NCBI GenBank assembly: GCA_009930275.1
Contig: RZYP01000136.1
Span: forward strand, 1-5,204
DNA from: Negativicutes bacterium
GTDB taxonomy: Bacteria > Bacillota_C > Negativicutes > Acidaminococcales > Acidaminococcaceae
DNA length: 5,204 nucleotides
Direction of reading: 5' to 3'
Position numbers and translations under genes: made by a program. Positions 1-5,133 of this stretch are shown piece by piece. Numbering within the stretch: position 1 is the first letter of the stretch; the number at the start of each line of letters is the position of its first letter. The notes beneath the pieces are model-generated. The model was given only the letters and a program-made list of their open reading frames with translations, was not told where the DNA came from and made no database searches.

Positions 1-96
1 GGCAGCGGTCGTTGTCGTCGCGGCACCAGTTGCACAGCCGCCCAACAGTGACACCAACAGAGCGAGGGTAAGAGTCAGAGCAAACAGTTTTTTCAT
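1..96 (-). CDS. Lipoprotein N-terminus, probable ABC sugar-binding protein (partial)
   Basis: Only the first 32 codons are in the window; the gene runs off the low-coordinate edge. The start is ATG at 96-94, with a strong ribosome binding site AGAGGTG (110-104) seven bases upstream. The protein opens with two lysines (residues 2-3), then a hydrophobic stretch (about 4-18), then a lipobox Leu-Gly-Gly-Cys with Cys21 as the predicted lipidated residue. A Thr/Ala-rich low-complexity linker follows (22-32). This is a bacterial Sec/SPII lipoprotein signal, seen directly. Assignment as a solute-binding protein of an ABC sugar importer is inference: such proteins typically start this way in Gram-positive bacteria, and the gene lies next to a ROK sugar regulator and a long regulated promoter region. 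Any other exported lipoprotein is possible, because no mature domain is visible. Confidence 0.8.
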   Translation of the reverse strand, partial: MKKLFALTLTLALLVSLLGGCATGAATTTTAA

Positions 97-149
97 TTCT
101 TTTCACCTCTTGATTTCTTGGTTGATGTTTAGCAAGTGAATTCTGATCT

Positions 150-167
150 CCTTTGAAACGCCAAAGG
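150..167 (-). repeat. Small inverted repeat in the lipoprotein leader
   Basis: CCTTTG (150-155) and CAAAGG (162-167) form a perfect 6-bp inverted repeat with a 6-nt loop. In the minus-strand transcript this is a short hairpin whose 3' arm contributes to an AAAGGAG Shine-Dalgarno-like sequence with no start codon at a useful distance. No U-tract follows it, so it is not a terminator. Its outer bases (166-167) overlap one arm of the longer inverted repeat at 165-175, so the two pairings would compete. Confidence 0.4.
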
Positions 168-239
168 CAGTAAATTAATCAAAATTTCATTAGTCCATTT
201 GGTAATAAATGGTCCATCAAAACGACTTATCTACTGCCT
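165..239 (-). repeat. Nested inverted repeats in the 5' leader
   Basis: In minus-strand RNA the segment from 239 to 229 (AGGCAGUAGAU) can pair with the segment from 175 to 165 (AUUUACUGCCU), giving eleven base pairs including one G-U wobble. Inside lies a second inverted repeat, CCATTT (195-200) and AAATGG (207-212), separated by six bases and almost concentric with the outer one. The whole sits downstream of the predicted promoter. It could fold as a leader RNA structure, or the arms could be half-sites for a protein. The base pairing is seen in the sequence; the function is unknown. Confidence 0.45.
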
Positions 240-285
240 AATAAATATCAAAGCGAGTATCGTAAATTCACTTTACTTATTACAA

Positions 286-314
286 ATGATAAAACCAAAT
301 ATTGGTAAAGTCAA
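286..314 (-). promoter_or_regulatory. Sigma-A-type promoter for the lipoprotein gene
   Basis: On the minus strand TTGACT (314-309) and TATCAT (291-286) are separated by exactly 17 bases. Each hexamer matches the vegetative consensus at five of six positions. This is the best promoter match I found in the window. Transcription would begin near position 279, giving a leader of roughly 180 nt before the lipoprotein ATG at 96. The spacer carries a palindrome, described separately, which suggests control by a repressor. Confidence 0.65.
294..306. promoter_or_regulatory. Candidate operator palindrome inside the promoter spacer
   Basis: The 13-bp sequence reads ACCAA, ATA, TTGGT, with perfect 5-bp arms around a 3-bp centre. 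It lies wholly between the -10 and -35 boxes (286-291 and 309-314), where a bound protein would block RNA polymerase. The adjacent ROK-family regulator is the obvious candidate ligand-responsive repressor, but that link is inference from position. A LacI-family or other regulator outside the window is an alternative. Confidence 0.45.
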
Positions 315-384
315 TATACCTAATACGAATTTTATGTCTATATTTTTCACAATGATTTTATGCATAATGTAAGAACAAGAAACA

Positions 385-416
385 ATAAGCAAGAATCTGT
401 ACGGCTTCTTGCTTAT
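385..416 (-). terminator. Rho-independent-type terminator after the ROK gene
   Basis: ATAAGCAAGAA (385-395) and TTCTTGCTTAT (406-416) form a perfect 11-bp inverted repeat with a 10-nt loop, 44 nt downstream of the ROK stop codon. Continuing on the minus strand, the sequence after the stem is T-rich (TTGTTTCTTGTTCTT). The stem has modest GC content and the T-tract is interrupted, so efficiency is uncertain. Confidence 0.65.
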
Positions 417-460
417 AGCATGGACATGAAATAAAGTCTGAAAATCAATTCATTTTACTT

Positions 461-1645
461 TTATGAATCAGATTCTTCTACTGCCCCAAATAAGAGTTTG
501 CCATCAAATGCCTGAATGGCAACATTGCACACAGCCCCAAGAAGTTGTGAGTCCTCTTTGAAATAGGTTTTTCTAACCCGAACCACATGACTAGGTGATG
601 TAAATTTTCTTCGGTTAATCTCCTGTTCAAGCAGATTCACATATTTATCAGGAAAACATACGCTGTCGTGCCCCAAAAGAATCAGCTCAGGATTCAATAA
701 GTTGACTGAACTGACCAAGGCCGCTGCCAGTTTCTGAATAACGTCGATGAACACTGCATCAATCCGTTCGTCATCTTCAAACAGGCAGAAATCACGAAAC
801 AACAGATTCCGACCCGTTGATTTTCGCAAGGTATCTCGGATGACTGGCGAAGCTGCATACATTTCAATACAACCCTTGTTACCACAAACACAATCAAGTC
901 CCTGATAATCAATACTGACATGACCGATTTCCGGTGCCAAGCCCTGATTGTTGAATTGAAGCTTACCATCAATAACAATGCCACTTCCGATACCACGCGA
1001 GAGTCCGAGCAGAATGAAATCTCTAAATCCTTTGCCAAAACCAAAAAGCATTTCGGCAAGTGCCCCACATTGATTGTCATGATCCAAAAAGACAGGCAAA
1101 TCGTACCGTGATTTTAAAATATCCACGATTTCGACATTTTTAATGTTATAGAAATAGCGTGGTTCGAGTATTGTCCCAGTTTGTTTATCGATCGGGCCGA
1201 TAGACGCAATACCAATCCCAAGTAAGTCAGGTTCAAAGGAAACCATGGCGTCGATTAAAGTAAAGATCGTCTGGATCAGAAGATCTCGTGTCAATTGCTC
1301 GATGTTGATTCTTTCACGACGGATAATGTTCAAGCTCAAATCGCATAGGACAGCCTCGCATCGATCACGAAAAATCAAGACTCCGATGATTTTGGGAGCT
1401 TCGGGAGAAATTTGCAAAGCGATGGCGTTCTTACGCAGAAATTCATCCGGTTCAACCACATTCTCAATCAGCAAATTTAAATCGATCAATTCCGATACGA
1501 TATTAGTCACGGCCATTTTTGTTAAACCAGTCTGCCGTGCGAGTTCAGCCCGAATCCTGCATTGACCAGTTGCGATCAGCTTAAGCACCAAGCCTCTATT
1601 ATGCTGTTTGTTTATCTGACTATTGCGTCCTTTATCTATAGTCAC
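461..1645 (-). CDS. ROK-family transcriptional regulator
   Basis: This 394-residue protein is full length for a ROK (NagC/XylR-type) sugar-responsive repressor. A winged helix-turn-helix occupies about residues 16-60, with recognition-helix-like sequence LTKMAVTNIVSEL at 41-53. The C-terminal ROK domain covers about 85-385. It carries the ROK zinc signature: Glu239-Ile-Gly-His242, followed by Cys252, Cys254 and Cys259 in the CxCGxxGC pattern, then Glu261. The GIGIASIGPID stretch (143-153) and the Asp190 region match the sugar-binding part of the fold. The N-terminal DxGxT phosphate motif of ROK kinases is absent (residues 88-95 read GVLIFRDR), so a regulator rather than a kinase is expected. 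Translation begins at GTG 1645-1643 with GAGGT at 1656-1652; the next in-frame Met is residue 44, inside the helix-turn-helix. It probably controls the lipoprotein operon downstream, itself, or both. The inducing sugar is unknown. Confidence 0.93.
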   Translation of the reverse strand: MTIDKGRNSQINKQHNRGLVLKLIATGQCRIRAELARQTGLTKMAVTNIVSELIDLNLLIENVVEPDEFLRKNAIALQISPEAPKIIGVLIFRDRCEAVLCDLSLNIIRRERINIEQLTRDLLIQTIFTLIDAMVSFEPDLLGIGIASIGPIDKQTGTILEPRYFYNIKNVEIVDILKSRYDLPVFLDHDNQCGALAEMLFGFGKGFRDFILLGLSRGIGSGIVIDGKLQFNNQGLAPEIGHVSIDYQGLDCVCGNKGCIEMYAASPVIRDTLRKSTGRNLLFRDFCLFEDDERIDAVFIDVIQKLAAALVSSVNLLNPELILLGHDSVCFPDKYVNLLEQEINRRKFTSPSHVVRVRKTYFKEDSQLLGAVCNVAIQAFDGKLLFGAVEESDS

Positions 1646-1758
1646 GTAAATACCTCAACAAGTATACTCCGTTTACCATTATCATAACGCGAACGTCGGC
1701 TTCAGGAAAGTAGGGGTCAAACATTTTTCTGACTATTTTGAGCCATAATCCATAAGGA
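1646..1758 (-). promoter_or_regulatory. Upstream region of the ROK gene, weak promoter-like elements
   Basis: Between the aldolase terminator and the ROK start, the minus strand carries overlapping -10-like hexamers: TATGAT and GATAAT inside the stretch at about 1678-1687, and TATACT at 1662-1667. None has a good -35 at the right distance. TATACT would place the transcript start on the ribosome binding site. The segment 1672-1682, read on the minus strand as ATAATGGTAAA, resembles a box in the lipoprotein promoter and could be an autoregulatory site. Which promoter is used cannot be settled from sequence. Confidence 0.3.
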
Positions 1759-1799
1759 AAAGCAGGATCAACTCGCTCGCAATGAGTTAATCCTGCTTT
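1759..1799 (-). terminator. Terminator after the aldolase gene
   Basis: A long inverted repeat pairs 1759-1774 with 1784-1799: an outer AAAGCAGGAT / ATCCTGCTTT stem of ten pairs, one C-A mismatch, then five further pairs around a 9-nt loop. It begins 35 nt downstream of the aldolase stop codon. On the minus strand the 3' arm runs into CTTTTCCTT, a short T-rich tail. This probably ends the transporter-kinase-aldolase transcript and separates it from the ROK gene. Confidence 0.75.
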
Positions 1800-1834
1800 A
1801 ACCTGAGGAGAGAAATCGCTAGTTGTTGTCTTGA

Positions 1835-2668
1835 TTAAAACTTGGACAGTTGCATTTTCTGACGAAGGTAGTCTTTCAAAGCTGGTTGCACGAGATTTGG
1901 CAAGTCAGCAATGTCCGTACCTTCGAACTTGCGGACAGTTTGCAAATAAAGCCAGAGGAATTCTGTTCCAACATTGAACTTGTTAATACCTTCTTGGAAA
2001 GCAATTTCCAGCTGATCGTTGGGAATACCGCTGCCACCATGCAGAACAAGAGGAGTGTCCGTTGCAGAATTGATTTCCTTGAGTCTATTCAAGTCAAGTC
2101 TAGGCGTTTCCTTATAGAAACCATGAGCACTACCGATAGCGATTGCTACAGAGTCGCAAGTAGATTGCTCACAAAATGACTGGGCGATTTCTGGTTTCGT
2201 GTATTTATCGAGATCACTTTGGTCAGTTACCGTGCTAGCAAAACCAACATAGCCTAATTCAGCTTCGACTTCTGCACCCATTGCATGCGCAGCGCGAGCA
2301 ATTTCCCGGGTGTTCTTGATGTTTTCTTCAATTGGAAGCATAGAACCATCATACATAACCGAAGTAAAGCCAGCTTTTATTGCCTGGATAATGTAATTGT
2401 AATCACTGCTATGGTCCAGATGCAGGCCAATCGGGACTTTAACTTTCGCAGCCTCGCTGCGGACCATGCTAGCAAACACTTCAGGAGTCGTCCAATTGTA
2501 TTTCAAGCAATGGTCAGGGTAGAGCATCACAATAGCAGGCTTATTAAGCTCTTCTGCAACAGAGATAACCGATTTAATGGTGTTGTAATCCAGGCAGTTA
2601 AACCCAATTGCGGAAGTTTTGGCTTTGTCAGCCATTCTTAGGATTTCTCCAACTTTTACCAATGTCAT
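1835..2668 (-). CDS. Class II (zinc) ketose-phosphate aldolase, FbaA/GatY family
   Basis: This 277-residue cytoplasmic enzyme is close to full length for class II fructose-bisphosphate/tagatose-bisphosphate aldolases, which reversibly cleave a ketose phosphate to DHAP and an aldehyde. Visible motifs are LHLDHS (82-87), with Asp85 as catalytic acid/base and His86 as a zinc ligand; the substrate-side strand FTSVMYDGS (101-109); AHG (181-183) with zinc ligand His182; LHGGSG (209-214) with zinc ligand His210 and the DHAP-phosphate loop; and NVGTE (232-236). Compared from memory with Bacillus FbaA, the C-terminal helix has Gln261 where bisphosphate aldolases carry an arginine, and no DPR motif precedes it. 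This suggests a substrate without a distal phosphate, such as a ketose 1-phosphate. The ATG at 2668 gives the usual family N-terminus. The DhaL stop is 10 nt upstream and the ribosome site is weak (AAGTGAG overlapping that stop), so translational coupling is likely. The exact substrate is unresolved. Confidence 0.9.
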   Translation of the reverse strand: MTLVKVGEILRMADKAKTSAIGFNCLDYNTIKSVISVAEELNKPAIVMLYPDHCLKYNWTTPEVFASMVRSEAAKVKVPIGLHLDHSSDYNYIIQAIKAGFTSVMYDGSMLPIEENIKNTREIARAAHAMGAEVEAELGYVGFASTVTDQSDLDKYTKPEIAQSFCEQSTCDSVAIAIGSAHGFYKETPRLDLNRLKEINSATDTPLVLHGGSGIPNDQLEIAFQEGINKFNVGTEFLWLYLQTVRKFEGTDIADLPNLVQPALKDYLRQKMQLSKF

Positions 2669-2678
2669 ACGTTTAGTC

Positions 2679-3326
2679 TCACTTTCTATTTTCTACAGAG
2701 ATTCCCTCATAGAGGCCTTTAAAAATGATGGACGTGGATACAGCCCCCGGATCGGGAAGGCCCAGAGCCATGTCACGGAAATTTTTGGAACGCCCCAATC
2801 GCGGGACCATGGTTTTTGTCTTTTCAACTCCCGCCAGTGCACCATCATATGCAGCTGAAAATACATCTGATACTCTATTGCTGATTGCCAAAGTCTCATA
2901 CATTGCTTCGACAGCTGGCAGCAAGGCATCCAGCATCGTTTTATCACCGGCATGGGTGCGACCACGACGGCTAATTGATTTGGCACTTTCATCAAAGAAT
3001 TTAACAACATCACTTGCTTCAAATTCAGATTTATTCGCTGCCATGTTTAGTCCGCCGATGAACAAGGTGCCGAAAATAACACCTGACGCCCCCCCCATAG
3101 TCTTGACTAATTCCAGACCTGAGTTGCGAAGCAATTCGTAGATTGATTCGAATTCCTGATTGGTAAGCATCGTCCTAAGTTCAGAGAATCCATCACGCAT
3201 TCCATAACCATGGTCCCCATCACCTATGATGCTGTCTAATTCGGTCAGCATCGGCTCACTCTCTACAATCAAGTCACATACATGAATTAATGCTGACTTT
3301 AAGACAGACGTTGTTAAACGCTCCAT
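2679..3326 (-). CDS. DhaL-type nucleotide-binding subunit of a DAK-family kinase
   Basis: With the chosen start the protein has 215 residues (E. coli DhaL has 210). DhaL is the all-helical domain that holds ADP/ATP with magnesium and transfers the phosphoryl group to the substrate on its DhaK partner. The signature is complete: Asp31, then GDGDHG at 35-40, with Asp31, Asp36 and Asp38 as the magnesium-binding aspartates. GGASG (78-82), GDKT (127-130), GR (178-179) and DPGA (192-195) are the other nucleotide-site motifs. I chose ATG at 3326-3324 because AAGGTGG lies five bases upstream; a GTG at 3335 in the same frame would bury that site and add only three residues. It follows the DeoR gene by 25 nt and precedes the aldolase by 10 nt. 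No DhaM phosphotransferase gene is visible, so direct ATP use is possible but unproven. An eight-G run encodes the GGASG motif. Confidence 0.9.
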   Translation of the reverse strand: MERLTTSVLKSALIHVCDLIVESEPMLTELDSIIGDGDHGYGMRDGFSELRTMLTNQEFESIYELLRNSGLELVKTMGGASGVIFGTLFIGGLNMAANKSEFEASDVVKFFDESAKSISRRGRTHAGDKTMLDALLPAVEAMYETLAISNRVSDVFSAAYDGALAGVEKTKTMVPRLGRSKNFRDMALGLPDPGAVSTSIIFKGLYEGISVENRK

Positions 3327-3331
3327 GAAAA

Positions 3332-3338
3332 CCACCTT
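3332..3338 (-). promoter_or_regulatory. Ribosome binding site that fixes the dhaL-like start
   Basis: AAGGTGG on the minus strand, five bases before ATG 3326-3324. It overlaps an alternative in-frame GTG at 3335-3333, which has no comparable site of its own. This supports the shorter protein. Confidence 0.65.
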
Positions 3339-3351
3339 TTGTCCACTTCCA

Positions 3352-4134
3352 TCAGGGTTGTGGAATCTGATATTTATCTGCGAAGATTATCTCCAAATCG
3401 TCATTGATCGTTTCATATGGAAAACCTGAGATTTGAGTATCGGTTATCAAACAAGTGACAGGCGCCTCCACTTTTACCAAATAGACCTTGTTGAATTTAG
3501 TGTGGTCTGCTAGTACAAAAGATTCCACCGCTGAATTTACCATCTGAGTCTTGATCTCAGCGTCCTCGTATCGCGGAGTTGAGAAGCCGAAATTCTCATC
3601 TACTCCATTGATTCCCATAAAGCTTTTGTCTACTCGAATCTGTTTGATTGCATTGGATGCAACATAACCCTCAACTGTATTGTGAGAGTAGTTTATTTCA
3701 CCACCTATGATCATAACTTTGTATGATTTACAGTTGGCTAGTGCCTGGACAACCAATAATGATGTTGTGATGATTCGTAAATTAGCGCGTTGTTCACTGG
3801 CAATAAGTCGGGCCAACTCGTAAACAGTACTGGAACTGTCCAACAAGAGGGTATCATGGTCTTTGATATGCTCATATGCAACGGATGCGATCCGGTGTTT
3901 TAGTTCGACATCTTTGGCCATCAATTCCGCACTGTTGATTGGTCGTCCAACTGAGTAAGCCAGCATCGCCCCACCATGAGTCCGGATAATTTTATTTTGC
4001 AACTGCATTTCATCAAGATCTCTGCGGATCGTTGCTTCGGAAATGTCAAGTAAGCGGCTCAGTTCTGTCACCTTGACAGTTTGCTGCTGGTATATGATCT
4101 CATATATCTTGCTTTGTCGTTCCTCTGCAAACAT
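3352..4134 (-). CDS. DeoR-family transcriptional regulator
   Basis: This 260-residue protein is full length for DeoR/GlpR repressors of sugar-phosphate metabolism. The N-terminus MFAEERQSKI is the family's usual opening. A helix-turn-helix spans about 20-43, with ISEATIRRDLDEM (31-43) containing the recognition helix, followed by the RTHGGAM hinge (51-57). The C-terminal effector domain (about 75-250) has the sugar-phosphate-binding features DSSSTVYELA (99-108), IIGGE (142-146), the SFMGINGVDENFGFSTP block (171-187) and the AD.TKF segment (209-214). The gene lies between the two kinase subunit genes, only 9 nt after the DhaK-like stop, with GAGGG immediately before ATG and an AGGT overlapping the upstream stop; no separate promoter is evident. 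It presumably senses a phosphorylated intermediate made by this operon and represses the operon's promoter, which lies outside the window. The effector is not identifiable here. Confidence 0.94.
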   Translation of the reverse strand: MFAEERQSKIYEIIYQQQTVKVTELSRLLDISEATIRRDLDEMQLQNKIIRTHGGAMLAYSVGRPINSAELMAKDVELKHRIASVAYEHIKDHDTLLLDSSSTVYELARLIASEQRANLRIITTSLLVVQALANCKSYKVMIIGGEINYSHNTVEGYVASNAIKQIRVDKSFMGINGVDENFGFSTPRYEDAEIKTQMVNSAVESFVLADHTKFNKVYLVKVEAPVTCLITDTQISGFPYETINDDLEIIFADKYQIPQP

Positions 4135-4143
4135 ACCCTCTAC

Positions 4144-5103
4144 CTAAATAATGAAACTGTCAGTTGAAATATCTGTTTCCAAAAGATCTGCAACCTGTTC
4201 ATCCATACACATAATCGAAATGTTAAACCCGTATGTATCAATAATATTAGAATAGGCCGCCACATGCATTTTTTCCACAGAATATTTTGCAGTTAGCTGT
4301 TCATGAATGGTATTCGCCATGATATAACTATCAGCATAACTGGTCAATCTAAGCCGATTGACCAAAACATAGAGCTTCTCGTCCTGAGCGGGTTTTAGGT
4401 CATCCAGCAAAATCGACAAAGCCTCGTTTGCTGCAGGCTGCATGTCGATTAAAGGAGTCGTCTTGATACCTGGTTCACCGGAAAAACCTGCTCCGTAGGA
4501 AATTTGCTTTGTTTTAAAATCAACGTGCAAACTAATGGTACCTAACCGCGAGCTGGCCTGTCGCATTAATTGCGCTGTATCCTTCAGCGACCATCCTCGT
4601 TGGGCACATGATCCTGCCAATTTTATTAGTAATCCGATGCCGCAACGACCACTGCGGTTAACCTTAGGTTCACCAAGAGCCGTTGCAACATCATCACAGC
4701 TAACAACTGTTTCGACCGCAATACCATCGATTTCCAGTAGTTCCTGTGCCATGTCGTTGTTGAGATAGTCTCCAGCAAAGTTGTTATAAAGAAGCAACAC
4801 GCCCTTGTTTTGGCCAAGGTACTTTCCGACTTCATAAATCGCGTAAGCATTTGGGGCAGCGAATGGGGCACCGATAACCGCTGCATCAGCCAATCCTTCC
4901 CCTACATACCCAGGAAACAACGGTCCATTACCCGCTCCACCACTGATGACAATAGCAAACTGATCAAGATTTGGATTACTTTTGATCAATGTTCCGCTAT
5001 TCTTACCCGAGCTGAAGCATTGCCACCGGTCTGGGCAAGCCTTTTCCATGCCGGAAAAGCTATCAGCCGCAAAGTAATCCATTCGTTGGGTGTTCCAAAT
5101 CAT
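4144..5103 (-). CDS. DhaK-like kinase subunit with replaced active-site histidines
   Basis: This 319-residue protein belongs to the DhaK (DAK1) family, the substrate-binding half of dihydroxyacetone-type kinases; E. coli DhaK has 356 residues. Family landmarks are SGGAGNGP (54-61), the PGYVGEGL segment (64-71), NNFAGD (107-112) and YGAGFSGEPGI (203-213). Aligned from memory to E. coli DhaK, His56 is Asn59, Lys104 is Asn107, and the covalent substrate-anchoring His218 is Ser208; only Asp109 is kept, as Asp112. The loop before YGAGFSGEPG is also shorter than in E. coli. The frame is intact, so this looks like altered specificity rather than decay. It likely presents a different hydroxy-ketone or sugar to the DhaL subunit encoded two genes downstream. 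A regulatory, non-catalytic role like that of Lactococcus DhaQ is the main alternative. The start ATG at 5103 has GGTG at good spacing and follows the permease stop by 30 nt. Confidence 0.88.
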   Translation of the reverse strand: MIWNTQRMDYFAADSFSGMEKACPDRWQCFSSGKNSGTLIKSNPNLDQFAIVISGGAGNGPLFPGYVGEGLADAAVIGAPFAAPNAYAIYEVGKYLGQNKGVLLLYNNFAGDYLNNDMAQELLEIDGIAVETVVSCDDVATALGEPKVNRSGRCGIGLLIKLAGSCAQRGWSLKDTAQLMRQASSRLGTISLHVDFKTKQISYGAGFSGEPGIKTTPLIDMQPAANEALSILLDDLKPAQDEKLYVLVNRLRLTSYADSYIMANTIHEQLTAKYSVEKMHVAAYSNIIDTYGFNISIMCMDEQVADLLETDISTDSFII

Positions 5104-5133
5104 ATGTTCACCAAAATCCTTCAGGTTAATCGA

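Larger units (their letters stand above)
97..460. other. 364-nt AT-rich intergenic regulatory region
   Basis: This non-coding stretch lies between the ROK regulator stop and the lipoprotein start. From high to low coordinates it holds a hairpin terminator (385-416), a sigma-A-like promoter reading toward the lipoprotein (-35 at 309-314, -10 at 286-291) with a palindrome in its spacer, and a leader of roughly 180 nt. The leader carries a long-range inverted repeat (165-175 with 229-239), an inner inverted repeat (195-212) and a small hairpin (150-167). I see no convincing gene in it. The composition is clearly more AT-rich than the flanking genes. Confidence 0.8.

Noticed and set aside
142..155. 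Small ORF after the AAAGGAG sequence in the lipoprotein leader
   Set aside because: No ATG or GTG lies at a usable distance; the nearest TTG is too far and the match is likely fortuitous.
153..167. Catabolite-repression (cre) site suggested by TGAAACGCC
   Set aside because: The central CG is out of register with the cre consensus and the right half does not match; the segment is better explained as a short inverted repeat.
920..1565. Plus-strand open frames opposite the ROK gene
   Set aside because: They are antisense to a clear full-length ROK regulator, show no recognisable domain, and lack convincing start signals.
1662..1667. TATACT as the -10 box of the ROK promoter
   Set aside because: No acceptable -35 lies 16-18 bp upstream, and the transcript would begin on the ribosome binding site; kept only as a weak possibility.
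2693..3141. Alternative open frames overlapping the DhaL gene on both strands
   Set aside because: The DhaL frame carries the complete nucleotide-site signature; the overlapping frames have no family features.
4144..5103. DhaK-like gene as a decaying pseudogene because catalytic histidines are missing
   Set aside because: The frame is open for 319 codons, the glycine-rich loops and Asp112 are kept, the ribosome site is good, and its DhaL partner is intact. Substitution looks selective rather than random.
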